Of a DNA stretch of 64,000 nucleotides, positions 1-10,581 are shown piece by piece. Under the pieces are notes generated by a model. The model ran no database searches, had not been told where the DNA came from, and worked only from the letters and a program-made list of their open reading frames with translations. The stretch covers positions 496,001-560,000 of the forward strand of contig JAIVFI010000029.1 in NCBI GenBank assembly GCA_025558095.1, in the 5' to 3' direction. Each line of letters begins with the position of its first letter. The stretch's first letter is position 1. Source of the DNA: Hyaloraphidium curvatum. Taxonomy: Eukaryota; Monoblepharomycota; Hyaloraphidiomycetes; Hyaloraphidiales; Hyaloraphidiaceae. A program made the translations under genes and the position numbers.

Positions 1-4
1 CGTC

Positions 5-1578
5 ATGTGGAAGCTGCTCAAGGCCGTCGGGCTGGCAGGTGACAAGAAGATCCAGGTTGGCGAAGCGAGGCCGCTAGGACATCTCGAAACACGACTGATC
101 CTCCCTCCAGCGAATGGCATTCGAGGAGCAGCCGCAGTACCTCCTCCCCGAGGACGTCCCCGAAGCCCTCCGCGACGACCAGGACGTCGGCACCGTCCCC
201 CCCCCCCCCCGCCAAGCTCTCCGGCCCCCGCGGCCCGGCGTACCTCCTCGCGCACCACATCAAGGCGGTCGACGTGTCCTCCGAGGCCGAGATCTGGGAC
301 CGCGTGGGCGGGGTGATGTCCTCGGACCCGTTCGACCCCGAGCTCGCGCTGTGGAGCATCAGGATATACCGCGGCGAGGGCGGGCACAGGAACGCGGTGG
401 TGTTTGGGATCAGCCACATCGTGGGGGACGGCATCTCGCTGATGAAGCTGGCCACGTCGTTCTTTGCCGAGGCGGGCACGGGGAAGCAGCTCAAGTTCAC
501 GCCCCCGCCGAGGTGGAACCCGACCTTCAAGTCGTGGGCCGAAAGAATTGGGTTCTTCCTCGCCGACGCGTGGTACATGGTCAGGGCCTTCACGCGCGTC
601 GCGGGGTTCCTCTTTGGGGCGGACACCAAGACCGAGATCAAGTGCGGAGTGGGTCGCTCCCTGCCCCCCCTGGGATGAAATCTCACGCTCTTCCGGTGCC
701 AGTACTACCCGGACTACAAATACGTCCCCACGCGGCGCTGCGTGCAGTTCCGTCCCATCCCCTTCGACGTCCTCAACAAGGTGCGCGAGCTCGCCCAGGG
801 CAAGCTCGGCTCGACGCGCAAGCCCACGATCCACGACGTGCTGCACTCGCTGTTTGCCGGGGCCATCGCGGCGTACCTGGAGGAGAGGAAAGACGAGGGG
901 TTCAGGAAGGCCGGGAAGGGAGCGCTGGTGCGGATTTGGACGCCTTTCATGGTGGGTTCCTGCGCGCCGTGGCCACCCCCAGCGCCGGCTGATCGGTACC
1001 CGCAGTTCCCCCACCCCGACTTTTCCCAAGACCCTTCGGACGACCTCCACAACATGTGGTCCATGTCCTCCACCGCGCTTCCCGTCACGGAGCCCGACCC
1101 GCTGCGCCGCCTCGCGAACTCGCAGCGGGTCAACTCGAACCTGCTCCGCTCGGGGCACGACGCTCGTGCCGTGATGATGACGCAGCGGTGGTTCTCGACG
1201 CTGTTCGGGTGGGAGATCCAGGGGATCATCAACCTGAGGTTCGCGCGGTCGCTGCTTCCCGCACCGACATCGTCTCACCTCCGCGTTTCCCGCAGGGCCA
1301 CCACCGCCCACACCCTCACCTGGTCCAACGTCCCCGGCTTCTCCCGCACCCCCATTGCCGTGTATGCCCCCAATGGCGGCCCCCTTCGCACCGTCGACGA
1401 CGCCGTCTTTGTCCTGTCGGCGCCCACCCCCTACGTGACGAGCCATTCCTACGCGGGCAGGCTGAACACGGTGATGATCGCGGATCCGGGGCTGGTCAAG
1501 GACATGGAGAGGTTCGGGGAGCTGTTCTACGAGGGGTTCAGGGAGCTCGCCGGGTGCGTCGGCGTGGAGGTGGAGTGA
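5..1578 (+). CDS. Wax ester synthase/diacylglycerol acyltransferase-like O-acyltransferase (5' end may be outside window)
   Basis: Acyl-CoA-dependent acyltransferase of the WS/DGAT type, expected to esterify a long-chain alcohol or diacylglycerol at a membrane or lipid-droplet surface. The catalytic HxxxDG motif is visible as HIVGDG near 415-432, and the C-terminal WSD domain has the typical TWSNVPG segment near 1320. Proposed introns: 56-110, 649-702, 952-1005 (the last two are 54 nt with GTGGGT donors) and one ending at the CAG at 1293-1295. The ATG at 5 opens a 17-codon first exon, but earlier exons may lie left of the window. Oddity: the frame changes exactly at a run of 14 C (197-210); removing one C joins the exons in frame. 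Family is clear from motif and C-terminal domain; substrate is not predictable. Confidence 0.78.
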
Positions 1579-1779
1579 GCGGGCAGGCGCAACGAGAAAG
1601 GAGGGGTGCTGGGCCACGGGAAGGAAGCTGTCGTGCGCTTCGCAACAAGGAACAAGGGCATGTAGGACTATCAAACAATCGTGGAAGTTCGCCTCTACTC
1701 TAATGATGCTTTTCGATCCGACAACTTATCGATACATCATCTCTTTCCGACAAAGCCAAGATCTGCTGCGGGCCGGCGA

Positions 1780-2823
1780 TCACCACCCGGGCTCGGTGCA
1801 CGCATCCCCCTTCCAACCGACGATGCAGACGCAGGTGCCGCCGACGCACCGGCCGGTGGCCCAGTGCACGCCCTCGCCGCACCCGGCGGGGCATCCCGTG
1901 CCCGAGTCGGACTCGAAGGTGGGGGCGGGGGCGGAGGTGGGGCGGCGGTAGCGCGTGCGGGTGTTGGCGGGAGCCGGGGCGGGGGCGTCGGGTTGCGGGG
2001 CGGGGGCGTCGGGCTGGGGCTGCGGGGCCGAGGGCGGTTGCGGGGAGGGAGCGGGCTGCGGCTCGGGAGTGGGTGCGGGAGCGGGCTGCTGGGGAGCAGG
2101 AGCGGAGCCGCAGAAGCTGTCGACGGAGAAGAGGATCAGCGGGTGACGATCGAAGGCGCCGGCGGAGACCCACGACCAGGTCACAGGCATCCGGCCAACG
2201 CCGAAGTCAGCCAGCTGCGAGAACACGGAGGGAGTCATATCGATGTCGCCCGAGGCGCAGCCGTCGCAGCTGGGATTGGAGGGTTGTCAGCGCGGTCGGA
2301 CGCCCCGTCGGCGCGCAAACGCACCGGTCCTGCAGCGTGCAGCTCGCCGAGCGGCCTTGGTACGAGATGGTAATGCACGACCCGCACAGCGAGTTGCGGT
2401 TCGGGTTGCCGCCGGGCGTGTAGGGGTCGAAGTCGGCGCCTGCGGATGGGGCGAGTCAGCGAGAAGCCACCGGGCGGTTGGGGGCAGCACGGACCGGAGA
2501 TGGCGCAGATGGCCTGCGAATCGTAGACGGGGGTGCCGCAGGCGCCGAGACCGCCGTTGCCGTTGTACCTTAGGGGCAGGGAGTTGAGAAAATAGAGGGG
2601 GAAGACGGACGGAAACGAACCAAGTGCCGGAGCCCGACGCCCGCTTCTCGAGGCCCGAGGCGCCGAGGGAGTTCACGACGTTGGCGTCTGCGAGTGCGGA
2701 AGATGGTGAGCAGTTGTTGCTTCCGGTGAGGCAGCGGAACCCACGGCCGGTGTGGACGGCGGCGGCGTCGGCGAGGGCCGCGGTGGCCAAGACGGCGAGG
2801 GCGACGGCCGCGGCGGAGCGCAT
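1780..2823 (-). CDS. Secreted barwin-like (double-psi beta-barrel) protein with Pro-rich linker and Cys-rich tail
   Basis: Four exons (2823-2621, 2568-2495, 2439-2325, 2269-1780) give 293 residues, a length that closes exactly. An N-terminal Ala/Leu-rich signal peptide (about residues 1-21) is followed by a barwin/RlpA/expansin-like barrel: YNGNGGLGACG, an SLCGSC segment, then CDGCASGDIDMTPSVFSQLA and a PVTWSWV strand. The order GACG...CDGCASGD..TPSVF is the family signature. After the barrel comes a Pro/Ala/Gln linker and an EGF-like cysteine cluster (CPAGC...CVGGTCVC...). Introns are 52-55 nt. Known relatives are extracellular and bind or loosen polysaccharide; expansin-like activity is not implied because the second expansin domain is missing. 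It is divergently oriented to the CAP gene 286 bp away, so the two secreted genes could share a promoter region. Confidence 0.85.
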
Positions 2824-3030
2824 CTCGGCGGTTTTGACGTGCTGGCGGTGGAGTAGCAGCAGAGCGCTCTGTGGTGCGTCCGAGAGGCGCGTCAGAGGTG
2901 TGGCCGCGCCTCGCCGGCGAGTCGGGGGTCAGCCCCCACGTCAGCACCGAAACCGACGCCAGTGGAAGCCCTCGCATCATTCCCGATCCGTCCGATCGCC
3001 CCACAAACAAACAAATCTCGAGCCCAGGGC

Positions 3031-3040
3031 GGCTATATCT
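3031..3040 (+). promoter_or_regulatory. Possible TATA-like element upstream of the CAP gene
   Basis: The sequence GGCTATATCT lies about 72 nt upstream of the CAP start codon in an otherwise GC-rich stretch. Position and composition fit a TATA element, but no transcription start data are available. Confidence 0.3.
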
Positions 3041-3109
3041 GCCCCAAAATCATCAGACCACGCCGTTCCATCACTCATTTCGCCCATCACACGCTCAGCC
3101 GCCGCCGCC

Positions 3110-3843
3110 ATGCTCCCCCGCGCCCTCCCGCTCGTCCTCGCCCTCCTCGCCCTCCTCCCGGCCGCCTCGGCAGACGTCATGGTGTGCCTCGTCAACAACC
3201 TCCGCGCGCGATACGGCGTGCCCCCGCTCGGCGTCTCTTCGGCGCTGCAGGCCGTCGCGTACAAGCAAGCGGCCGACATGGCGCGGATGGGCGCGACGAC
3301 GCACTCGGGCGGGTGGGTAGCGGGTGCCATGCTGGACAACCTTCCGATGTGCGAATGCTGATTGCCGTGCACTTCGCAGCGACGGATCGGACCCGATCTC
3401 GCGGCTGCAGGGCCTCGGCTTCAGCAAAATGGGCGAGAACGTCGCGGGCGGGCAGACGACCGCCGAATGGGCCGTCGGTGGGCACGCCATTACCGATCGC
3501 CGGATGCAAGCATGCTGATCGCGGACGTGCGACGCAGACTCGTTCTTCAACTCGCCCGGGCACCGCGCGTCCATGCTCGACCCCGGGTTCACGTGCTTCG
3601 GATCGGCCAATGTCGGGGACAAGTGGGCTCAGGGTGGGCACGCAGCGGGTCAGCAACGATGGCGATCGTCGCTTACTCGTCTTCGGTCCCACAGAGTTCG
3701 GCGGAGGCGTCTACTGCCCCCCTCCCTCGTGCGGCGGATGGCGCCGCAACAGGCGCAGAGCGGACGAGGACTTGCCGGAGCCGTTCGTGGCCGAGTTCGG
3801 GCCTGCGGCCGAGGCGGATGCGAAGGAGGATGACTCTTCTTGA
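3110..3843 (+). CDS. Secreted CAP/SCP (PR-1-like) protein
   Basis: Four exons (3110-3312, 3380-3477, 3538-3633, 3695-3843) give 181 residues. A hydrophobic signal peptide (residues 1-22) precedes a CAP domain with its conserved helix (NNLRARYG.PPL), a histidine in TTHSGG, the GENVAGG motif, and the hallmark NSPGHRASMLDP..TCFG followed by a QEFGGGVYC strand. All three donors are GTGGGT/GTGGGC. The protein is secreted; CAP proteins bind sterols, lipids or peptides and are often linked to interaction with other organisms or the cell wall. The C-terminal tail is acidic and unrelated to the domain. Reading through the introns instead gives arginine-rich sequence without the motifs, so the spliced model is strongly preferred. 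Confidence 0.88.
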
Positions 3844-4064
3844 TTGAGTGGGCAACACTTGGGCTTGGATGTGATTGGACTTCGTCTGGAGAGTTAGAGA
3901 GAGTGGGACCTAGATCGAGCTTTCGTAAACGGCAATGGCCGAGCTATAGACAGGACTTTGTCAAATGATCGCGGACCTCTTGCTCGTCCGACGTTGCTTT
4001 GTTCGCTTCACGATGCTGTCGACCGAAGCGTGTCTTCCCCTCTCCCAATCAGATACACCCCACC

Positions 4065-5694
4065 TCACGCCGGGCACGGGACGTCAAGCACAACCGACAC
4101 CCCCGCACCCCTCAGCACGCTCCACAACCCCACGCCCAGCGTGAACAGCGTGATCGCACACGTCCTCGCCGTATCGTACCGCACCACGAACCCCGCGAAC
4201 CGCGCCTCGCACCCGTCCGCCGCGGCGTACGATAGCATCACCTCGGCGTGGCGCGCGAGCGCAGCGGCGGCTGGGGTCTGCGAGAGGCCCAGCGCCGACG
4301 CGCGGGCGAGCAGCTGCTGGGATTCGCGGGCGGCGCGGCGGAGGAGGGAGGAGGCGGCGCTGACCTGCGAGTTGGAGGAGGCGAAGTTGACGAGGTCGGT
4401 GAAGACGAGGAGGAGGCCGTAGGAGAACTGGAAGAAGAGCCAGGCAGGGATGCAGGAGCCCGAGATCTGGTGTGGGCGGGGTGTCAGGTGACCAGGAGCC
4501 GTGCCAGGCTCTGAAGCGCCGAGACACCCACCATGACCACAATGGCGATAGTGAACGGCATCAGGAGGTAATTCCGCAACACGTGCGGCGTGGCCGATCG
4601 GCTAGGGAACCGGTTCCGCCAAAGGACGTCGAGCCTCTCGCAAAGGTCCTCGTACGGTTCCGTACCGGCGTCAACGCTTACGCCATTGAATATGGCTGAT
4701 TCGTAGCAGTTACAGGGAGAGGAGGGAGGTGAGCGCCAGCCGGAGGCCGCGGCAATGGAGCCGCAGGCCGAGGCGTAGGGAGGAGATGTTGCTACCTGCG
4801 ACTGCGATCGCAGGCAGGAAAGGATGCCCAACTGCCGAGACGGCTTCAAAAGCTCTTCAGGGACGAGATTCGAGCATCGTGACGCCATGCACCTACCAAT
4901 GATCGCTGCAAAGAAGGCAGACCATCCCGTTGTCCAGGTCTGCGGGCCAAAGGTGACCATCGCGGTGTACCCCATGAGGATGAATCCTACAAGGAGGATC
5001 AGGTACCGCGCTGCAATGTCCAGCCAGCGCAGGCTGACAGCGGGGCCGACGAGGGAGCCGCCGCAGGAGGCTTGGAAGCACGGGCACAAGGGGTCATTCT
5101 CCTGGTGGCGCACCAGCGGAGACCCTTCGGGCAGCTGGCGCCAGCGGGCGAAAGGGGCGAACGGGAGGGAGCCCAGGTCGCCGCCTTTCGTGGAGAATGT
5201 CCGCCGCCGGACGAGCGAGCGTGAGAACGAAAGGATCGTCAGCCAAAGTATGCCCGCGACGGAGAGGCCTCCGCCGATGGCCAAGTTGCGCACGCCGAAC
5301 GTGCCGGCCGTAGAATCGAAGACGAAGCAGGCCGCAAGCGCCCCACCAAAGCCGCCGTCTGGATAAGTATCCACCACTTGATCCCTGCGTTCCAGATTGG
5401 TACGAAGAGCAGCTGCAGCCGCGCCAGGATCCGGAGCCCCGGGAATGGGGCGAGCCCGCGCAGGAGCGCGTCCGCGGTGAGCGGTTCGGCCTCCCGGAGC
5501 TCGGCAGCCGGGTCGGGAGCCACCTCCGCGGGCAGCAAGTAGTCTGGAGCGGGTTGCGCCACGGGAAACATGGCGAGGAGCTCCGCACCCGAGAAGAAGG
5601 GGGGCGCGGCGGTGGCGGCGGGGGACGCGACTGGCGCTCCGTCCACGGGCCGTTCCGTCCCGGCCTGGGCCGCGGATCCTTCTTTGAGCTCCAT
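4065..5694 (-). CDS. Polytopic membrane protein, possibly a seven-helix gustatory-receptor-like (GRL) protein
   Basis: No family is recognised with certainty. From an ATG in good context at 5694 the N-terminal 90 residues are soluble, followed by about seven hydrophobic segments: LLFVPIWNAGIKWWILI, LAIGGGLSVAGILWLTILSF, YLILLVGFILMGYTAMV, WSAFFAAI, LLMPFTIAIVVMISG, AWLFFQFSYGLLLVF and CAITLFTLGVGLWSVL, with a short C-terminus. Clear introns include one with donor GTAGGT at about 4893 and one with donor GTGGGT, branch CCTGAC and acceptor CCAG at about 4533-4469. A frame change near 5350-5400 and the exon edges near 4640-4720 are unresolved. Seven helices with a cytosolic N-terminus and a helix-rich segment before the last helix resemble the insect-type gustatory-receptor-like proteins reported from chytrids, but this is an inference. 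Gene presence is fairly sure; exact model is not. Confidence 0.55.
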
Positions 5695-5842
5695 TTTGTC
5701 CCGCGGGATCACGCCCGAACGGTGGCCCCGGCGTTCTGGGCGTGGGAGTTCTGGGCCGTCTGCTAGCTGGAGCCTCAAGGTCTCTCATCCTCTGCCACAT
5801 CAGTCTCATCAGCCCAGGTCATCTTCCATCCATCTAATTGGA

Positions 5843-7432
5843 TCACCCCCTGAACCCCTGCCTCCGCATCTCCCCCTCCATCCACCTCGCCATCACCCAC
5901 CCAAAGAGCAGCGCACCCGGCAGCAGCACCATCCCCGCCCTCAAGAGCCACCCTCTCACCCACACGGCGGCCAGAAAGCACATCGCCCCCGCGATCCACC
6001 CCGTCCGCGCGCCGTAGGGCGGGGGGAGGAACCACGATGCCCAGCCGAGGATGGAGGCGGCGAGCGGGCGGCCCGAGCGGGAGAGGAGGAGGAGGAGGGC
6101 AAGGAGGAGGAGCTCGCCGAGGAGGCGGGGCCACCGGATCGTGCGGCGGGTCGCGGCGGCGTGCTGTTCGCGCGCGGTGGAGGCGTGGGACCAGAGGTCC
6201 CGAATGCGGAGGAGCACCGCCTCGGCGTCGGGTTCCACTTCGGGGCCCCGGTCGCCGCCGGGGAGGCGGTGCTCCTCCCTCCTGCGGCGGAGGTACTCCA
6301 TCCACGCGGGATCGGCGGCCGACGCCTCGGCGAGCTCGAGCGGGGTCTGCCCGTCCCCGTTCTTCGCCACGGCGAGGTCCGCCCACGCGGGACCGGCGGC
6401 CTGCAATACGATGTGCACCGCGCGAGGGTCCAGGAAGCGCGCGGCGTAGTGCAGCGCGTTGTTACCGCCGCCCCAGTCCTCTCCCGCGTCGGATCGGAAG
6501 TTCAATTCCAGACCCAGGGTCGCGTACGAGCGCGTGCGCATGGCCACCGCGACGGGGTTGTCCGCGAGCCTGAACTCGTCCTCCGGTTCGGGCGGCGGCG
6601 GTGCGCCGCCGAAGCTCCGCGCCACGTCGTGCTCCGCCTCTTCCCGAGGGGTCCGTTTGTACGTCTTCTGCGGGTGGTTGGCCTGCCGCCTGGCCGAGAT
6701 CTCTTTCTCGCGCTCGCGGAGGCGCTCCTCGAACCGGGCGCGCCGCTCGGCAGCCGCTTCGCGCTGCTCGCGGGCGAGCCGCTCGCGCTCCATGCGCCGG
6801 GCTTCCTCCTCGAGGTGGCGGAGGGCCTCGTCGGTGGAGTCGCGCCGCTTGCCCCGCCGGCGCCGGCCGCCCTTGGTCTGCTGCGGTTCCGGTTCCGGAT
6901 CCTCTTCCTCCTCCGAATCTTCCGCAGTTCTGCTCTCCGACGGCCCGCCATTGTCCTCCTCTCCCCCACTGCCCTCCAGCGCCCTCAGACACGCGTCCTT
7001 TGCCCTCCCCAGCGCAAGAAACCGCTCGTGGGCCCCCGGCGACGGGTCCCGGTCCGGGTGCACGGCCAGCGACGCCTTCCTGTACGCCGAATTGACCTCG
7101 GCCGCGGTGATTTCCCCCCTGGGCCGGTCGGCGAGCCCCAGGAGCTCGAAAGGGTCGCCCTCGGGTTCGGGCTCCGGCGGGGGAGGCGGGCCGAACGACG
7201 CGTCCTCCGCGCTCCCCCCCGCGCCGGCTCGAGGGAAAAGGCCATCGAGCGCGTCCTTGACCAGGACAAACAGCAGAATGGGGATGGGCGCGAGAACGCG
7301 GATCACGGACCAAAGCGTGTCGCGGAACCCGGAGCCGCCGCCGTCCTCGGGGGGGAAATGCCGCGCGTCGAAATCGAAGGTGAATGGCTGGGAGGGGCGA
7401 CGGCGCGGGCCGCGGTTGCGGCCGCGAGCCAT
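5843..7432 (-). CDS. Membrane-anchored J-domain (Hsp40) protein with coiled coil and ankyrin-like region
   Basis: Single-exon ORF of 529 residues starting MARGRNRG. Order of elements: a hydrophobic segment at about 39-60 (VIRVLAPIPILLFVLVKDAL), a J domain at about 93-155 with its HPD triad at 125-127 (AVHPDRDPSPG), an acidic then strongly basic charged helix at about 170-260, an ankyrin-like stretch at about 325-375 (NNALHYAARF..., then DGQTPLELA), and three further hydrophobic segments at about 436-450, 476-494 and 498-513. The J domain would stimulate an Hsp70, and the membrane segments suggest an ER or other endomembrane location with a cytosolic or luminal J domain. The J-plus-ankyrin-plus-helix order is unusual. 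Codon use and GC match the neighbours. Confidence 0.8.
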   Translation of the reverse strand: MARGRNRGPRRRPSQPFTFDFDARHFPPEDGGGSGFRDTLWSVIRVLAPIPILLFVLVKDALDGLFPRAGAGGSAEDASFGPPPPPEPEPEGDPFELLGLADRPRGEITAAEVNSAYRKASLAVHPDRDPSPGAHERFLALGRAKDACLRALEGSGGEEDNGGPSESRTAEDSEEEEDPEPEPQQTKGGRRRRGKRRDSTDEALRHLEEEARRMERERLAREQREAAAERRARFEERLREREKEISARRQANHPQKTYKRTPREEAEHDVARSFGGAPPPPEPEDEFRLADNPVAVAMRTRSYATLGLELNFRSDAGEDWGGGNNALHYAARFLDPRAVHIVLQAAGPAWADLAVAKNGDGQTPLELAEASAADPAWMEYLRRRREEHRLPGGDRGPEVEPDAEAVLLRIRDLWSHASTAREQHAAATRRTIRWPRLLGELLLLALLLLLSRSGRPLAASILGWASWFLPPPYGARTGWIAGAMCFLAAVWVRGWLLRAGMVLLPGALLFGWVMARWMEGEMRRQGFRG

Positions 7433-8361
7433 TTTGAGGAGGGTGGAGAAGGACGCGGCGGATGGAGTGACGGCGGGAGCCGAGCATGAGGCTGTTCCCG
7501 GACTCCGATATGGTTACCCAGCCGATTCATTAGGAATGGCAGGGAGCCTTGATGTCTGAGCTACAATCTGTCTCGGAGAAGGGAGGAATGCTCGGCCAGT
7601 CGGCTTCACCTCCTGAAATGGTCGCGCCCAGTTGGGTTGGTCAATCCCATCCCGTGGATACCGAACTTCAGAAGCTGCACCATCTACGGACTTCCAGATG
7701 AGAGCTCGATGATCCAATTGTGTGGATTCCTCCTTTCCTTGCCACGGCACGCCGAAGGCGGTCCGATGCCTACTCCAGGGTCACAGAACGCGTCTCGAGA
7801 ACTGCTCCAGGCATTGGCATCGCGAGCACATCATTGACAGTTGCCCTTCTCGCCCAGCCCATATCTCCCACGCTGTGCTGGGGGAGACACGGCCCCGGGC
7901 TTCTCCGACCGGGTATGATCACCGTCCGCGACGCCATCCCAGGGCAGATTCAAGCCCATCGCTCTCCGACGTATTTCCGAGGGGGTCTCTTGTCAACAGT
8001 GGCTCACCCAGTGGCCCGATTCCCCGCGCGACGTCGGGCGGACAGTCGGACACCAGCCCGCGACGCCGAGTCGCACAACTCCCGGCGCAACGCCCTTGCC
8101 GTTGGAGCAGCACCGCCTCGGACGTGCGGGCCTTCCGATTTCTCGGGCGAACTTCCGAGCGCCCGCGGCCCGGGAGGCAGAGCGCTTCGCCGGCGTCGGC
8201 AGCGTCCCGACTTCGCCCTGACTAAGAACGCGGTGGAACTCCGCCGAAGTCCCCACCCTCGGAGGCACTGAGCGGGAGACCCCGTGCCTCCCACCCCTCG
8301 GCGCCCTCGCTGCCCTCCGGACTCGCCCCCGCACGCTCTCCCACCCCGCCCACGGCGCGCA
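7433..8361. other. Divergent intergenic region, no gene seen
   Basis: Lies between the start of the J-domain gene (minus) and the start of a small membrane protein (plus). ORFs here are compositional, with no domain, hydrophobic segment or splice pattern. It probably holds both promoters; no clear TATA element was found. Confidence 0.5.
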
Positions 8362-9007
8362 ATGTCGCCGCTCGGCCCCTCCTCCGATGCCCTCCCGGCC
8401 CTTCCCCCCCGCTCGGTCCTGCGGCTGGACAAGCGGTTCATGAACACCCCCGAGTCGGTGGGTGATCCGAACTTCCCCACTTGTCCGCTTGGCGCTGACC
8501 GGCCCGCTCCGGAAGGCCGCCATCATTCTCACGCTCTTCGTCGTCGGCGTCCTTGCCGCCATTTTCACGGCCGTCTACATCTACCTCAAGGTACGTCTCC
8601 TACCGCCTCCTGAGTCGCTGTGAGACTGATCGTTGGCCCCGCGGGGACACCAGGGCTCCCCCATGCGCCGCAAAAAGTGGCACAAGTTCTTCTGCCCCTG
8701 CGTGCCCCTCTCCGCCGTCGGCCTGGACGGCGCCGACGACCCGGACGCCAAGGTGTACAACGGTTACGGCGAGGAGCTCGTGCGGCCGCCGCCGGCGGCG
8801 GTGGACAAGACGATGTGGGGTGAGGTGGACGGGAGCAAGATGACGGCGGACGAGGCGATCGAGATGATGAACAGGACGGCGGCGGAGAAGGGCGTCACCG
8901 TCAGGGCGGAGATGGTGGTGCCGGATTCGGTCAAGGCCATCGAGCTGGCGCAGGAGGTGCTGCCCGTGGTGCCGGGGACAAAGGTGGCCCCGGACGCCAA
9001 TGCGTGA
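8362..9007 (+). CDS. Small single-pass membrane protein, unknown function
   Basis: Three exons (8362-8457, 8516-8590, 8654-9007) give 174 residues. Exon 1 encodes a soluble N-terminus (MSPLGPSSD..., then LRLDKRFMNTPES). Exon 2 is almost exactly one transmembrane helix (AIILTLFVVGVLAAIFTAVY). Exon 3 begins GSPMRRKKWHKFFCPC, a basic, cysteine-containing juxtamembrane motif that might be lipidated, and ends in a soluble acidic tail. The first intron has a GTGGGT donor and GCGCTGAC branch; the second has a GTACGT donor. The positive-inside pattern predicts a cytosolic C-terminus. No family was recognised. The exon frames agree and the helix sits exactly in one exon, which supports the gene being real. 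Confidence 0.65.
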
Positions 9008-9257
9008 GCCACATACCGGCAGAGCTGCTGCTGGCGAGCTTTCGAACATTCTCTGCTCCAAGGGAGCGAGCACACGGGGACCGGATAGACCTGCGACACG
9101 AGACAAGACACGATCACGTATCGACGCCCCACCAGGGGCGCCAGTGTAGACACGCCGTTGGTTCCAATGACTATTGCTATTGCCATGCTTTCTCCGCCTT
9201 CTTTGCCCTTGCTTCCCCTCATCTCGCGCATTCTTCCCCGATCCGAGTCCCCGAGTG

Positions 9258-9690
9258 TCAGATCACACGGAACAGGTTCTTCCGGACGCCCCTCGGCAGC
9301 CCAGGCATCTCGCCGGCCTCCATTTCCACGCCCGAGATGCCGCCGTCGCGGTCCTGGAGGGCGGCGAGGAGGGCCGCGTCGCGGGCCATGGCGGTGACGG
9401 TGCTTTCGTCCCGAGCGGGCGAAGTGGCGTCGGAGGGGGGTGGGCCGGTGTCCCCGTGCTGTTCTACCAGGGTGTGGGAGGCCGAACGCTCGGACGGTCC
9501 CGAGTCGTCCGTGCCTCGGGCGGCCCCCGTTGTTGCGGTGCCGCGGGCAACGTCGGCCTCGAATTGACGGGCCCGCGCCGGCGCGGGCTCGGACGACCGC
9601 ACGTCCGTACCCACCTCTTCGCCGTCGTCCGCGTCGCCATCGTCCGGATGGGGAGAAGCCGGAAAGCTCGCGGAACGCGGGGCGGCATCT
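9258..9690 (-). CDS. Hypothetical acidic low-complexity protein (weak)
   Basis: An open frame on the minus strand ends at 9258 with GVRKNLFRVI. Upstream it reads as an acidic, Asp/Glu/Ala/Thr-rich chain (HPDDGDADDGEEVG, then a C-terminal segment with LLAALQDRDGGISGVEMEAG). The composition differs from the Arg/Pro-rich shadow frames around it, which is the only support. No start codon is visible in frame; an acceptor near 9680 and an upstream exon would be needed. It sits between convergent or neighbouring plus-strand genes. It may be spurious. Confidence 0.25.
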
Positions 9691-9873
9691 CAAAGTCGGC
9701 AGAGCAATGCGGTGACTCGGCGCGGCTGCCTTTCGAGTCCCGGAGCCGCCTCCGACGGCAGCGCAACCACGGCTCCTTCTACCCTCCACCATCCAAGCCG
9801 ATCCAATTCCGACGGCAGCCGCCTGCAACGCGGATCTTCAACGGCGGCATCGTGGTCGAGGGCCAGCAAGGAC

Positions 9874-10193
9874 ATGGGCGCGCCGCACTTTGGCGCCGTC
9901 CTTACGTCCTTCCCTCGAGGCCCGGCGCGTTCGTGTACAAGGAGGTGCAGATCAACGTGCCTTTCGAGCAGGCGCAGCCGGGGATCCTCGGCAAGACGTG
10001 GCTGGCGGGGCTGGGGACCAACACGCTGGGGGGCATCTACGCGTTCGACAGTGTCGAGAATGCGGTCAGGTTTTCGAACGAGTATTTCCCGACCGAGGCC
10101 AGGGCGTTCAACGTGGCGTTCACGGCGAGGGTGTTTGATGCGGCGTGGGTGGAGGAGGCGAGCAGGGAGATGGGGTCGCCGTTCTTCGCCTGA
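9874..10193 (+). CDS. YdhR-like (dimeric alpha+beta barrel) putative monooxygenase
   Basis: About 91 residues. The conserved core is in the last exon: an N-terminal beta strand (EVQINVPF), the loop GILGKTWLAG, then LGGIYAFDSVENAVRFS and a second half ending VAFTARVFDAAWVEEAS. This pattern, in which a GG(I/V)Y strand follows a short helix, is typical of the YdhR family of small dimeric ferredoxin-like folds annotated as monooxygenases. The start is uncertain: an ATG at 9874 (MGAPHFGA) splices in frame through a 44-nt intron (9898-9941) or a 53-nt one (9898-9950). The open frame upstream without an ATG is probably untranslated. No partner gene indicates a substrate. Confidence 0.55.
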
Positions 10194-10581
10194 GGACGCT
10201 CGCGTGGGTGACCAAAAGTTCCTTTTGAACTTTGGTTGAATTTATTGGGGATCAAGCATGCTTTCAATGCCGTCCGCGTCGGGCCGAAACCCGGCCACTT
10301 CGGACCGTGAACCAGCCCGAATCGAGGGATGCCGAGCCCCGGCCCGTCCGAGGGATCCCGGTTCGCAGGACGGAAGCGGCCTGCTCTGCATTTGAATTTC
10401 GACGGGACGAAAATCCACATCTAAGTGCTGGCCGCGCGTGGCCGGCCGCTTTGGAGCGGCGAACATCGCCACGCTGCGGCGTTTTCGGCCTAGCTGCCAA
10501 TCAAGGGACGGGAGTTCGAAAAGCACCCGGACCGCCTTCGCCCGAGGAGACCCTGCCGCCTGCTTCAGCTCCCGCGCCGCG
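10194..10581. other. Intergenic, nothing recognised
   Basis: About 390 nt between the YdhR-like gene and the FkbM gene, both on the plus strand. It begins with an AT-richer stretch (about 10215-10260) that may contain the polyadenylation region of the upstream gene. No coding signal seen. Confidence 0.4.

Noticed and set aside
5570-7489. 639-codon open frame on the plus strand
   Set aside because: Antisense to the J-domain protein, whose HPD motif and helices establish the minus strand as coding.
7720-8271. Open frames of up to 183 codons upstream of the small membrane protein
   Set aside because: No hydrophobic pattern, domain or codon-bias difference; overlapping frames are equally open, as expected at this GC content.
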